Shown: in pieces, positions 45,648-54,547 of the stretch
Layout: every line of letters starts with the position of its first letter
How positions within the stretch are numbered: position 1 is the stretch's first letter
Source: Martinezella miluonensis
GTDB lineage: Bacteria > Pseudomonadota > Alphaproteobacteria > Rhizobiales > Rhizobiaceae
Direction: 5' to 3'
DNA length: 64,000 nucleotides
NCBI RefSeq assembly: GCF_900094545.1
Contig: NZ_FMAH01000014.1
Location: 1 to 64,000 of the forward strand
Translations under genes and position numbers: made by a program
Notes under the pieces: model-generated
What the model saw: only the letters and a program-made list of their open reading frames with translations
Database searches by the model: none
What the model was told of the DNA's origin: nothing

Positions 45648-46430
45648 ATGACCGCTACCACACTCGCCAGCCTCGCCTCGGCCCTGCTTTCAGGCTCCGT
45701 CAAGGTCGTCGATCTCACCGCGCCGCTCGGCCCGGACACTCCGGTGCTCTACCTGCCGCCACAGTTCGGCAAGAACACGCCCAAGGTCAAGGTCCACACA
45801 ATCTCCGAATACAACCAGGACGGCCCGTTCTGGGCCTGGAACTGGCTGGAACTCGGCGAGCATACCGGCACTCACTTCGATGCACCCTGCCACTGGATCA
45901 CCGGCAAGGACAATCCGAACAACACGACGGATACCATCCCGCCGCAGAATTTCGTCGCTCCGGTCAACGTCATCGACCGCTCCAAGGAAGCCGCCGCCAA
46001 TCCCGACTATCTGCTGACGGTCGACAGCATCAAGGAATGGGAAGCCCAGCATGGCGCGATCGATGCCGGCACCTGGGTGCTGCTGCGCACCGACTGGTAC
46101 AAGCGCAACGGCTCGACCGAGGCCTTCCTGAACGCCGATGAAAATGGCCCCCATTCTCCCGGCCCGACGGCCGAGGCGATCGAATATCTGCTGAGCAAGG
46201 GCATTGTCGGCTGGGGTTCGGAAACGATTGGCACCGATGCCGGATCCGCCGGCGGCATGAACCCGCCCTTCCCGGCGCACAACCTCATGCACAAGGCCAA
46301 CCGCTATGGCCTCGCCAGCCTCTCCAATCTCGATCAGCTTCCGGCCAAGGGCGCCGTGCTGATCGCCGCTCCGCTGAAGTTCGTCAAGGGAACCGGCTCG
46401 CCGGTTCGTGCTTTGGCGTTGATTGCATGA
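45648..46430 (+). CDS. Cyclase-family metal hydrolase, probable isatin hydrolase
   Basis: This 260-residue protein belongs to the cyclase/kynurenine-formamidase fold (PF04199). It carries the metal motif HTGTHFDAPCHW with His72, His76 and Asp78, after FWAWNWLELGE. Isatin hydrolase, which opens isatin to isatinate with Mn2+, is in this family and shares this layout. Kynurenine formamidase is the main alternative. AGGGGAA precedes the ATG; the frame is open upstream but that part is intergenic. Its neighbours (indolepyruvate oxidoreductase, anthranilate-type CoA ligase and monooxygenase) favour the isatin assignment. Confidence 0.8.
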   Translation: MTATTLASLASALLSGSVKVVDLTAPLGPDTPVLYLPPQFGKNTPKVKVHTISEYNQDGPFWAWNWLELGEHTGTHFDAPCHWITGKDNPNNTTDTIPPQNFVAPVNVIDRSKEAAANPDYLLTVDSIKEWEAQHGAIDAGTWVLLRTDWYKRNGSTEAFLNADENGPHSPGPTAEAIEYLLSKGIVGWGSETIGTDAGSAGGMNPPFPAHNLMHKANRYGLASLSNLDQLPAKGAVLIAAPLKFVKGTGSPVRALALIA

Positions 46431-46445
46431 TAGTCTGGGAAGGCT

Positions 46446-46469
46446 GGGGCCTGGGGTAAATTAGGCCCC
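46446..46469 (+). terminator. Stem-loop after the cyclase-family hydrolase
   Basis: GGGGCCT at 46446-46452 pairs with AGGCCCC at 46463-46469, followed by a pyrimidine-rich TCCTTTCCACTTT run. It would separate the hydrolase from the second FAD-enzyme gene, at least in part. Confidence 0.55.
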
Positions 46470-46507
46470 TCCTTTCCACTTTATCTTGCCTATGAGGGGC
46501 AGCGGCA

Positions 46508-48097
46508 ATGGGCGATCATGATTACATCATCGTCGGCAGCGGCATCAATGCGCTTGTCGCGGCCGCAATGCTCGGCAAAAAGGGCCACAAGGTGCTCGTC
46601 CTCGAGCGCAACGACCGCATAGGCGGTTGCCTGCGCACCGAAGAGATCACCGAGCCCGGCTTCATCCACGACGTCATGGCAACGACCATGGTGCTGTTCC
46701 TCACCTCGCCCGCCTATGGCGCCATCGGCAAGGATCTCGAGGCGCGCGGCCTGGAATTCGCCCATGCCGACCTTCCCACAGGCGTGCTGCGGCCCGACGG
46801 TTCGCATGTCATCTTCTCCAAGGACAGGCGGCGCAATATCGCCACCTTCGACGAATTGTCGCTCGGCGACGGGCAAACCTTCTCTCGTGAGATGGAAGCA
46901 CTTGCCGCCGACGCGCCATTCCTGTTTTCCCTGCTCGGCGGCGCACTGTGGTCGGGATCGACCCTTAAGACTGTTGCCAAGCAAGGCTGGAACCGCGGCC
47001 TGCGCAAGCTGGCTGCCTGGTTTGGCGACGCCTTGACGCCGGCACGCGGCTATCTCGAAACCAGTTACAGGTCCGAGGATATCCGCGCACTTTGGGCGCC
47101 CTGGGTACTCCATTGCGGCCTCGGACCCGAAAGCGCCTACTCCGCCGAAATGCTGAAGGTGATCGGCTTTGCACTGGAACTCGGCGGTACGCCAATCGTC
47201 AAAGGTGGCGCCGCGAAACTGCTCACGGCCTTCGAACAACTGATTACCGATCACGGCGGCGAAATCCGTGTTGGCGCCGATGTCGCAGCCATCATTCCAG
47301 GCCCTAATCGCCGTGCTGACGGCGTGCGCCTTGCAAGCGGCGAAATCTTGAGGGCCAAATCCGGCGTCATCTGCTCGATGACACCCAACCAACTCTATGA
47401 CCGTCTGATGGGGGATTGGCCGGATCCGATGCCGGTCGAGGTCAAATCCGGCGTCGCCAACTACCGTTACGGCAAGGGCGACATGCAGATCCACTATGCG
47501 CTCTCGGAGCCGCCGCGCTGGAAGGCCGATGCCGAACTCGGCAAGGTTGCGCTGCTGCATCTGACCCCTGGCCTCGACGGCGTCTCGCGCGCCGCCAACG
47601 AATGCGAGCGCGGACTATTGCCTGCCGAACCCACCGTCTGCGTCGGGCAGCCCGTCGCGCTCGATCCGAGCCGCGCACCGGAAGGCAAATCGATCCTCTG
47701 GCTGCAGCTTCCAGAAGCACCCCGCCATATCAAGGGCGACGCCGCGGGCGAGATCGCAACACCGGAGGACGGCCGCTGGACGGTAGAGGTGCGGGAACGC
47801 TACGCCGACCGCATCGAAGCGATGCTAGCAAGCCATATCGAGAATTTCTCCAACATAAAGCTCGCACGGCGATCCTATTCTCCGGGTGATCTGGAAGCGA
47901 TGAACATGAACCTCGTCGGTGGCGACCCCTATGGCGGCTATTGCGGCCTCGACCAGTTTTTCATCTGGCGTCCCTTCAAGTCATCTGTTAACCACCGCAC
48001 CCACATATCGGGCCTGTACCACATCGGCGCTTCCGCGCATCCCGGTCCAGGCCTTGGAGGAGGCTCCGGCTTCCTGCTCGCATCATCGCTGAAGTAA
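46508..48097 (+). CDS. Phytoene-desaturase-like FAD oxidoreductase (second paralogue)
   Basis: The 529-residue flavoprotein has DYIIVGSGINALVAAAMLGK and ERNDRIGGCLRTEE at the N-terminus and HIGASAHPGPGLGGGSGFLL at the C-terminus for FAD. It is a diverged relative of the product encoded at 43683-45251, sharing the VGQPVALDPSRAPEGKSILW and GDAAGEI blocks. The two genes flank the isatin-hydrolase-like gene on opposite strands. The MarR gene follows after 24 bp, so the two are probably one transcript. The substrate is not known. Confidence 0.82.
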   Translation: MGDHDYIIVGSGINALVAAAMLGKKGHKVLVLERNDRIGGCLRTEEITEPGFIHDVMATTMVLFLTSPAYGAIGKDLEARGLEFAHADLPTGVLRPDGSHVIFSKDRRRNIATFDELSLGDGQTFSREMEALAADAPFLFSLLGGALWSGSTLKTVAKQGWNRGLRKLAAWFGDALTPARGYLETSYRSEDIRALWAPWVLHCGLGPESAYSAEMLKVIGFALELGGTPIVKGGAAKLLTAFEQLITDHGGEIRVGADVAAIIPGPNRRADGVRLASGEILRAKSGVICSMTPNQLYDRLMGDWPDPMPVEVKSGVANYRYGKGDMQIHYALSEPPRWKADAELGKVALLHLTPGLDGVSRAANECERGLLPAEPTVCVGQPVALDPSRAPEGKSILWLQLPEAPRHIKGDAAGEIATPEDGRWTVEVRERYADRIEAMLASHIENFSNIKLARRSYSPGDLEAMNMNLVGGDPYGGYCGLDQFFIWRPFKSSVNHRTHISGLYHIGASAHPGPGLGGGSGFLLASSLK

Positions 48098-48121
48098 CAA
48101 GTTTCCTAGGGAGCATCGTCG

Positions 48122-48628
48122 ATGGAAGAACGGTTTTCAGGCACCGTTTTGAGGCGCAAGCGGGATGAGAACGCTAAGCGCCCGACCATGGGCGAAATCG
48201 GCCTCAATCATTTCGCGCCCTATCTGATGAACCGGCTGATGGCGCGCTGGAACGCCAATCTTTCGGAAGAGCTGCGCGAATACGACATGACGACCGCCAA
48301 GATGCGCGCGCTCGCCGTCCTTTGCGTTTCCTCCAGCGTTACCATCAACGAGCTCTCCGTCTTTGCCGTAACCGAGCAGTCGACGATGAGCCGCACCTTG
48401 GATTCTCTCGAACAGCAGGGCTACATCCGCCGCCAGCCGCGTGTCGAAGACATGCGCATCCGCGACGTCTCCATCACCGAGGAAGGCCGCGCCGCCTTCG
48501 AAAAGGTGTGGCCGACCATGTACGACCTCTTCCTGCAGATGTTCGACGGCGTCGACGAGGCCGAATATCGCACTTTCATCTCGACACTGCACAAAGTGCT
48601 GCACAACATCCGCAAGCACGAGATCTGA
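48122..48628 (+). CDS. MarR-family transcriptional regulator (second)
   Basis: The 168-residue regulator has the MarR HTH TINELSVFAVTEQSTMSRTL and wing GYIRRQPRVEDMRIRDVSIT with the DxRxxxV pattern. The N-terminal 25 residues are basic and extra; an internal ATG at 48188 (MGEIGLNHF) is an alternative start. Co-directional with the second FAD-enzyme gene (24-bp gap) and convergent with the indolepyruvate oxidoreductase operon. MarR proteins are known to control auxin-degradation loci in other plant-associated bacteria, so this or its relative at 43070 is the likely regulator. Confidence 0.9.
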   Translation: MEERFSGTVLRRKRDENAKRPTMGEIGLNHFAPYLMNRLMARWNANLSEELREYDMTTAKMRALAVLCVSSSVTINELSVFAVTEQSTMSRTLDSLEQQGYIRRQPRVEDMRIRDVSITEEGRAAFEKVWPTMYDLFLQMFDGVDEAEYRTFISTLHKVLHNIRKHEI

Positions 48629-48637
48629 GGAGGGCTG

Positions 48638-48664
48638 CTTATCCGCCCCTGGCGGGCGAGATAA
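48638..48664. terminator. Hairpin between convergent MarR and iorB-like genes
   Basis: CTTATC ... GATAAG flanks an inner CGCCC/GGGCG stem, just past the MarR stop and 22 bp from the stop of the convergent oxidoreductase gene. It could serve both genes. Confidence 0.5.
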
Positions 48665-48685
48665 GGCTCCGCACTCGCCGCAACC

Positions 48686-50245
48686 TCAGAGCGTCTCCAC
48701 AGTCTTCAACGCGCCATCGAGAGCCGTACCCTTCTCGTCCAGCAGCGCCGCCTGCCGCAGTCGCTTCATCCAAGCGGCTCCGTCCTCACGATCGCGCAGC
48801 ATCGGCAGGGCCGACATGACGCGATCGAACTTCGACAGACCGCGCGCATGCGTATCGGAATAGCCTTTGACAAGGCGGCGGTTGCCGAGCACCTCGACGG
48901 CGAGATCGTAGTTCGCCGCCAGCAGGTTGGTCGCGGCCGTGAGCCAGGCTTCGCGATGCTCGACCTCGCGCGAATGACGCAAAGTGCCGCGACGGATACG
49001 GCGCAGCGCAGAGACCGTATAGAGGCCGAAGAACCAGAACAGCGTGCCTGTCTTGACGCGCCGGCCCTTATTGACGAAGCGGTCGAGCCGCGCGAACAGG
49101 AGCGGCCGGCTCTCGATCCACAGGCCCATGCCCTTCGGCATCGTGCCGCAGACTTCATCCATGCGCGGATGCATGTATTCCGTCATGTAGACGATCTGGT
49201 CGTCCTTGGCGCCGACCTCCTTGCGCACCCGCTCGAAGCGCGAGCCGCGCACCTTCAGATCGGCGACGCGAATGACATCGTCGTAAGCCATGGCAACGGC
49301 AACATATTTCGCCGCCTGGACGGTGAAAGCGAAGGTTTTGTCCGCGCCCCCGGCTTTACGGTCAAGCGCATGAAGTGCAGCGACACGGGTCAGATACTCA
49401 TCGGCATAGGCCGGATCCTGATAGTCCGTGAGCCTCCTGGCGCCGGCAAACAGAAGCGGATGAGCCACTTCCGGAAATTCCGCACGGATGCGATTGACCA
49501 GCCGGTCGAGTGCCGGGTGGCCGGCCGTGTCAGGCAGAGCATCGAAATGCTTCGTCGGCGTCGCGGAAACCGCATCGCGCGGCTTTTCCTTAACCCTGTC
49601 GAAAGCGGCATTGAACGCTTTAAGGCTCGGCTCGATGCCCTTGCCGCCAGCGCGGATCATCGCTTCGAAGGCCTGCTTTGCGAAAGGAAGCGCACCGGAG
49701 CCAGCCAGCGCCCCGAACATGGACGCAGAAATCACGCTGCCGTTCCTGACGGCCAGCGTCTCCATATCGAAGGCGATGGTGCGTTTGGCGGCGAAATCCG
49801 TGGCGTCGACCACGACTTCCGGGTTGCCGATGCCATCGCCTGGCTTCTCTTTCTCGCCCACCGCGAAAGAGCGATGCGTCGAGGCGATCAGCACGGTTTT
49901 GTCCGGCGTGACGAGGCCGCGCAGCACGGAACGGCCGGCCTCCATCAACTCGGCCGCCATGACGACATCGACATCGCCCGGCGTCGGCATCAGCGAAAAG
50001 ATCGGCGCGTGGCCGTCGCGGGCCGGCAGCATCTCGATATAGTAGATCGTCGCGCCCGTTCGCTGCGCCACGCCGGGCACGGATGTCGTCTGCGCCATCC
50101 ATCCTTCGGCTTCGGCAAGGCCGACGATCCAGTCGGCCAGCACGCCGCCGCCCTGCCCGCCCATGGCGAGAATGGCAAGTGACAACGGCTTGTCCGTCGA
50201 AAGTCTGTTAGCGCCGAGATCACTCATACTTACATGCTCGTTCAT
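48686..50245 (-). CDS. Indolepyruvate oxidoreductase, beta (IorB-like) subunit with extended C-terminus
   Basis: The first 200 residues are the 2-oxoacid:acceptor oxidoreductase gamma-type domain (LAILAMGGQGGGVLADWIVG, TTSVPGVAQRTGATIYYIEM). Stand-alone archaeal IorB ends there. This protein continues for about 320 residues in a second domain of unclear role, as in the long beta-family proteins of aerobic proteobacteria. With the alpha subunit it would oxidatively decarboxylate indolepyruvate or another aryl-pyruvate to the acyl-CoA. It lies 9 bp after the alpha gene, in one operon. Confidence 0.9.
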   Translation of the reverse strand: MNEHVSMSDLGANRLSTDKPLSLAILAMGGQGGGVLADWIVGLAEAEGWMAQTTSVPGVAQRTGATIYYIEMLPARDGHAPIFSLMPTPGDVDVVMAAELMEAGRSVLRGLVTPDKTVLIASTHRSFAVGEKEKPGDGIGNPEVVVDATDFAAKRTIAFDMETLAVRNGSVISASMFGALAGSGALPFAKQAFEAMIRAGGKGIEPSLKAFNAAFDRVKEKPRDAVSATPTKHFDALPDTAGHPALDRLVNRIRAEFPEVAHPLLFAGARRLTDYQDPAYADEYLTRVAALHALDRKAGGADKTFAFTVQAAKYVAVAMAYDDVIRVADLKVRGSRFERVRKEVGAKDDQIVYMTEYMHPRMDEVCGTMPKGMGLWIESRPLLFARLDRFVNKGRRVKTGTLFWFFGLYTVSALRRIRRGTLRHSREVEHREAWLTAATNLLAANYDLAVEVLGNRRLVKGYSDTHARGLSKFDRVMSALPMLRDREDGAAWMKRLRQAALLDEKGTALDGALKTVETL

Positions 50246-50254
50246 ATCGCCCTC

Positions 50255-52408
50255 TCAATCTGCGAAGACGATGCGGCCGGCGCGGCGACGCGCCTGCAAC
50301 CAACCGATAACGCGGGAACGCAGGCGGGCAACGAAGCGATCCCAACCCGTTGGATTGTGGATGATATCGGCACGGTAGAAGGAGGGACAGAGCGCCGCCG
50401 CCTCCGAAACCTCGCCGCAATTCCCGCAGCCGACGCAATTATTGTCGATCGCCGCCACCGGATCGTCCTTCAGCGGATCGTCGGTATGCTTGACCGACAG
50501 CGAAGGACAGCCGGAAAGACGGATGCAGGCGTGATCGCCGGTGCAGACGTCTTCATCCACGCCGAAGCGCTCCTTGACCATGCGCTTGCCGTCCTTGACC
50601 GCCTTGGCGAATTGCGGCTTCACGCGGCGCTGCTTGTTGAGCATGCATTCCGATGAGGCGACGATGATCTTCGGTCCCGGCTCCTTCGAGGTCAGCGCCT
50701 CACGCAGCGTGTCGCGCATCTTGCCGACATCATAGGTCCGGTCGATCTGGCGCACCCAGGTCGCGCCGATGCCCTTGACCGCATTGACGATTGAATTGTT
50801 GGTCTTGCGACGCGGATTGAGCGCGCGCGAGGACGGTATGTCCTGCCCGCCGGTCGCCGCCGAGTAATAGTTGTCGACGATGAGGATGACGCCGTCCTGC
50901 TTGTTGAAGACGGCATTGCCGACGGAGGTCGCCAGACCGTTGTGCCAGAAGCCGCCATCACCCATGACCGAGATCGCGCGCTTGTCGGCCGCGACATTGA
51001 AAGCCGAGGCGGCAGCCGGCCCAAGCCCATAGCCCATGGTCGTGCTGCCCAGATTGAAGGGCGGCAGGATCGAGAACAGGTGACAGCCGATGTCGCCGGA
51101 AATGTGGTGCTGGCCAAGCTCGCCTTCGACCAGCTTCATCGCCGCAAAGATCGGCCGCTCGGGACAGCCGATGCAGAAGCCAGGCGGGCGCGGCGGCACG
51201 ACTTCCGCCAATGCCTTGATCTTCGGGTCGTTGAGGATCGGCGTCGGATCCGGCAGCGGCGCCTGGTTGCCAAGCAGCACGCGCTGATGGGTTTCCAGGA
51301 AATTCTTGATGCCCTTCATCAGGACAGGCGCGGTATATTCGCCGCCCATCGGCAGGACATCTTTGCCCGCGACCTTGGTCTGGATATCCCGGCGCCGCAG
51401 GATGGTGTTGAGCGACTGCTCGATATATTCGGGCGCCCCCTCCTCGACCATCAACACCGCTTTCTTATTGGCGCAGAATTCGGCCATCTGATCGTCGATC
51501 AGCGGATAGGCGACGTTGAGAACGTAAAGCGGCACGGCGGAATTACCGTAGACATCGGCAAGGCCGAGCTGCTGCAGCGCGCGCATGACGCCATTATAGG
51601 CGCCACCGAGCAGGATGATGCCGACCTCGCCCTCGGAGGGACCGAAATACTCGTTGAGCTGGCGTTTCTTGATGAAATCGACCGCCGCCGGCCAGCGTTT
51701 CTCCAGCTTCTCCTTCTCGTGCAGGAAGGAAGCGGGCGGCAGCACGATGCGGTTGACGTCACGGATCGGCGTCTCCAGCGCCTGCTTCAGCGTATAGGCC
51801 GGGCGCTTGTTGTCCTTGGCGACGAACTGGCCGTGCACATGACAGCTGCGGATGCCGACCTGCAGCATGACTGGCGTGTTGGAGGCCTCGGAAAGCTCGA
51901 AACCCTCCTCGACCGCCTGCACGATCGACGGCAGGTTCGGGCGCGGATTGAGCAGCCACATCTGCGATTTCATCGCATAGGCGTGGCTGCGCTCCTGCAT
52001 GATCGAGGAGCCTTCGCCATAATCCTCGCCGATGATGATGAGCGCGCCGCCTGTGACACCGCCCGAAGACAGGTTGGAAAGCGCATCGGAGGCAACGTTC
52101 GTGCCTGCCGTCGATTTCCAGGTGACGGCGCCGCGCACCGGATACATGACGGAGGCCGAAAGCATGGCGGCAGCCGCCGCTTCAGATGCCGAGGTCTCGA
52201 AGTGGACGCCGAGATCCTCCATCACGTCCTTGGCATCGGCCAGCACGTCCATGAGATGGGAAATCGGCGATCCCTGATAGCCGCCGACATAGGATACGCC
52301 GGACTGCAGAAGTGCCTTGGTGATTGCGAGAATACCCTCACCGCGGAAGACATCGCCTTCCCCGAGCTTCAGATCCTCGACCTCGCGCGCAAAAGATCGC
52401 TCGGCCAT
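50255..52408 (-). CDS. Indolepyruvate ferredoxin oxidoreductase, alpha (IorA-like) subunit
   Basis: The 717-residue subunit has the pyruvate-ferredoxin oxidoreductase N-terminal domains (GGYQGSPISHLMDVL, SAGTNVASDAL-type loop as TAGTNVASDALSNLS), a thiamine-diphosphate-binding domain (VMGDGGFWHNGLATSVGNAV), and a C-terminal ferredoxin-like region with Cys in CTGDHACIRLSGCPSL and CVGCGNCGEVSEAAALCPS for iron-sulfur clusters. It should convert indolepyruvate plus CoA to indole-3-acetyl-CoA. The gene is first in the operon; a degenerate copy of the cluster operator lies 54 bp ahead of its ATG. Confidence 0.92.
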   Translation of the reverse strand: MAERSFAREVEDLKLGEGDVFRGEGILAITKALLQSGVSYVGGYQGSPISHLMDVLADAKDVMEDLGVHFETSASEAAAAAMLSASVMYPVRGAVTWKSTAGTNVASDALSNLSSGGVTGGALIIIGEDYGEGSSIMQERSHAYAMKSQMWLLNPRPNLPSIVQAVEEGFELSEASNTPVMLQVGIRSCHVHGQFVAKDNKRPAYTLKQALETPIRDVNRIVLPPASFLHEKEKLEKRWPAAVDFIKKRQLNEYFGPSEGEVGIILLGGAYNGVMRALQQLGLADVYGNSAVPLYVLNVAYPLIDDQMAEFCANKKAVLMVEEGAPEYIEQSLNTILRRRDIQTKVAGKDVLPMGGEYTAPVLMKGIKNFLETHQRVLLGNQAPLPDPTPILNDPKIKALAEVVPPRPPGFCIGCPERPIFAAMKLVEGELGQHHISGDIGCHLFSILPPFNLGSTTMGYGLGPAAASAFNVAADKRAISVMGDGGFWHNGLATSVGNAVFNKQDGVILIVDNYYSAATGGQDIPSSRALNPRRKTNNSIVNAVKGIGATWVRQIDRTYDVGKMRDTLREALTSKEPGPKIIVASSECMLNKQRRVKPQFAKAVKDGKRMVKERFGVDEDVCTGDHACIRLSGCPSLSVKHTDDPLKDDPVAAIDNNCVGCGNCGEVSEAAALCPSFYRADIIHNPTGWDRFVARLRSRVIGWLQARRRAGRIVFAD

Positions 52409-52462
52409 AGATGTTACCCCTTTGCCCTACGGGCTTCTTTTAAATCATTTGCAAAATCATAT

Positions 52463-52476
52463 TTTGAACCTCCATG
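52463..52476. promoter_or_regulatory. Degenerate copy of the cluster operator
   Basis: TTTGAACCTCCATG matches about 10 of 14 positions, with the left half-site intact and the right half-site poor. It lies 54 bp upstream of the iorA-like gene, the same spacing as the copies at 43643 and 45305 have to their genes. Confidence 0.3.
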
Positions 52477-52695
52477 GGCTGTCAACGAACAAATAGGAGA
52501 TATCATACGCCATATTGCCATTGTAAGCGGGAACAAAGCAGCCGTCTTCGGAAACCGCAACCGCCACACCAACGATTGCCAACGCATATATATGCATACG
52601 CATAAAATATAGGCACCTTATCAAGGCACATGACAATCAGGGATCTGGATTTTTTGAAAGGGTCAGAGAAAGCGCTTGCCGCTCCGAAATACGTA

Positions 52696-52709
52696 TTTTA
52701 AGATTAAAA
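52696..52709. promoter_or_regulatory. Strong copy of the cluster operator
   Basis: TTTTAAGATTAAAA differs from the perfect palindrome by one base. It lies 75 bp upstream of the substrate-binding-protein ATG at 52785. Confidence 0.65.
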
Positions 52710-52784
52710 CATTCCGACAATAAATCGCCAGTGGCAGGCGGGCGTCATGCTTTTTCTGCCGCTTAACAGGGGAACGGAGTGACC

Positions 52785-54320
52785 ATGACAACACTTACTC
52801 GGCGCGAGGCCCTGAGCCTCGGCGCAGCAGCATTCATTACTGGGATTCTCGCAGGCCGGACGCCTGTGGAAGCCGCCGAAGCCGGCACGCTGACCATCGC
52901 CTTCAACGTCAACCTGCCGTCCTTCGACCCGACTACCGGGCCGTCGGCAGTCAACCCGACGATCCAGGCGATCTATCGCTCGATTTTCGACCAGTTCATC
53001 GGCCAGGGGCCGGACCTGAAATTCCAGCCGGGCCTACTCACCGCCTGGGGCTGGAACGACGACAAAACCAAGGTCTGGATGGACGTCCGTGAAGGCGTCA
53101 CCTGGCATGACGGCTCCAAGTTCACGCCGGCAGACATCGTCTGGTCGCTGGAGCGGGCCGCCAAACAGGAAACCGGCAACCCGATCCAGTTCATCTGGTC
53201 GACCGCCAGCAATTATAAGGTGGAAGGCAACCGCATTACCGGCGATGTCGTCCGCTTCGAGCCGACCTTCTTCAAGTGGATGGCGTTCCTCACCGGCTAC
53301 GTCCTGCCGAAGGACTATTATACCAAGGTGGGTGCGGAAGGTTTCGAGAAGAAGCCCATCGGTACCGGCCCCTATATGGTCGACGCCTATGAGGGCAATT
53401 CCTATCTGCGCCTGAAGGCGAACCCCAACTATTTCGGCGGCAAGCCCGCCTTCGACACTGTTATCTTCAAGTTCGTGCCCGACACGACGAGCCGCGTCGC
53501 CGAAATCGAGTCCGGCTCGTCCGACGTGACGCTGGAAATCCCTTACGAAGATTTCGACCGGCTGAAACAGAAGTCCGGTCTGGCCGGCGTTGCCACTCCG
53601 ATCTCCGACATCGGCATGATCTTCATCAGCAACGTCGACCCGATGCTCGATAAGAATGTCCGCCTTGCTGCCAACATGGCGATCGACAAGGACGCGATCA
53701 TCAAGCGGCTGCTGCGTGGCTACGGCAATCCGCTGTCGACGCTCGAAGCTCCGGAATACGAAGCCTACGATGCCTCCATCAAGACCGCTTACGATCCGGA
53801 ACAAGCCAAGAAGCTCCTGGCTGCCAGCGGCTATTCGACGAAAAAGCCGGTCAAGTTCACCATCAAGACGACCCGCGGCTTCAAGCCGAAGGACTACGAG
53901 ATGATCCAGGCGATTGTCGGCATGTGGCGCAAGGTCGGCATCGAGGCTGAAATCGAAGTCTACGAAATCGCCAAGCACTACGAGCTGCGCGCAGCCCACA
54001 AGCTCGGGCCGGCGGCTTTCTACAACTGGGGCAACGCCATCGGCGACCCGACGACCTCGACCGGCTTCGCCATGTTCGGCCCCTCGCCGCACTCCGCCTG
54101 GAAGACCAAGGATGTCGACGACATGCTGGGGCCACTCTGGGTGGAAAAGGATGAGGCCAAGCGCATTGCCGGCTGGAAAGCGGCGATCAAATACATCGCC
54201 GAACAGGGCTATGTGATCCCGCTGCTGCAATATGTTCAGCCGATCGTCTACAAGTCGAGCCTGAAGGTAACGCCGAACGTTTCCGGCGCCTTGCAGCCGA
54301 CGCTGGTGTCTAAGGGTTGA
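52785..54320 (+). CDS. Peptide/nickel-type ABC transporter, substrate-binding protein (SBP family 5)
   Basis: The 511-residue periplasmic protein carries a Tat-like signal, TLTRREALSLGAAAFITGI, cleaved near VEAAEAG. The body shows the family 5 pattern: REGVTWHDGSKFTPADIVWSLERA, GTGPYMVDAYEGNSYLRLKANPNYFGGKP (in separate blocks), and RLAANMAIDKDAIIKRLLRG. The ATG at 52785 follows GGAG; a GTG at 52779 is also in frame. It heads a complete operon of two permeases and two ATPases. An operator copy upstream suggests that its cargo is linked to the catabolic pathway. Confidence 0.93.
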   Translation: MTTLTRREALSLGAAAFITGILAGRTPVEAAEAGTLTIAFNVNLPSFDPTTGPSAVNPTIQAIYRSIFDQFIGQGPDLKFQPGLLTAWGWNDDKTKVWMDVREGVTWHDGSKFTPADIVWSLERAAKQETGNPIQFIWSTASNYKVEGNRITGDVVRFEPTFFKWMAFLTGYVLPKDYYTKVGAEGFEKKPIGTGPYMVDAYEGNSYLRLKANPNYFGGKPAFDTVIFKFVPDTTSRVAEIESGSSDVTLEIPYEDFDRLKQKSGLAGVATPISDIGMIFISNVDPMLDKNVRLAANMAIDKDAIIKRLLRGYGNPLSTLEAPEYEAYDASIKTAYDPEQAKKLLAASGYSTKKPVKFTIKTTRGFKPKDYEMIQAIVGMWRKVGIEAEIEVYEIAKHYELRAAHKLGPAAFYNWGNAIGDPTTSTGFAMFGPSPHSAWKTKDVDDMLGPLWVEKDEAKRIAGWKAAIKYIAEQGYVIPLLQYVQPIVYKSSLKVTPNVSGALQPTLVSKG

Positions 54321-54362
54321 TACGTCTAGCTTTGACCGTGTGGCCTTGCCCCCTCACCCTAG

Positions 54363-54388
54363 CCCTCTCCCAGCAAGCGGGGAGAGGG
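54363..54388. repeat. Palindromic rhizobial-type repeat
   Basis: CCCTCTCCC at 54363-54371 pairs with GGGAGAGGG at 54380-54388. It lies in the 227-bp gap between the binding-protein and first permease genes, next to a related repeat at 54450. These CTCTCCC/GGGAGAG elements look like dispersed intergenic repeats. They may attenuate downstream permease expression. Confidence 0.55.
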
Positions 54389-54449
54389 GACGACTTTTGT
54401 ATCCTCGCCGGAACGCGTCGTTAGGGGTAGGCTGTAGATGCCTCTTTCC

Positions 54450-54477
54450 CCTTCTCCCCGTCAAAACGGGGAGAAGG
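54450..54477. repeat. Perfect 12-bp inverted repeat, dispersed element
   Basis: CCTTCTCCCCGT pairs with ACGGGGAGAAGG around CAAA. Ten bases of each arm are the same as in the hairpin at 33327-33353, so this is a repeated element, not just a local terminator. It lies inside the transporter operon, 70 bp before the first permease gene. Confidence 0.65.
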
Positions 54478-54547
54478 TGCCCGACAGGGCGGATGAGGGG
54501 CTCAGGGCTCTCATCGCAATCAGCCGTGCGATCGGAATTCATAACGA

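Larger units (their letters stand above)
52409..52784. other. 376-bp divergent, AT-rich intergenic region
   Basis: It separates the indolepyruvate oxidoreductase operon (minus) from the peptide-type transporter operon (plus). It contains a strong operator copy at 52696-52709 and a degenerate one at 52463-52476. GC is well below that of the flanking genes. No coding frame or RNA was recognised. Confidence 0.65.

Noticed and set aside
52438..52452. TTTTAAATCATTTG as an operator copy ahead of the iorA-like gene
   Set aside because: Only the left half-site matches. The copy at 52463 is better, though also degenerate.
50942..52612. 556-residue plus-strand open frame opposite the indolepyruvate oxidoreductase alpha gene
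   Set aside because: Antisense to a well-supported gene. It has no recognisable domain or ribosome site.
54321..54547. Possible CRISPR-like repeats in the transporter gap
   Set aside because: Only two unlike hairpins are present, with no regular spacers. They fit dispersed palindromic repeats instead.
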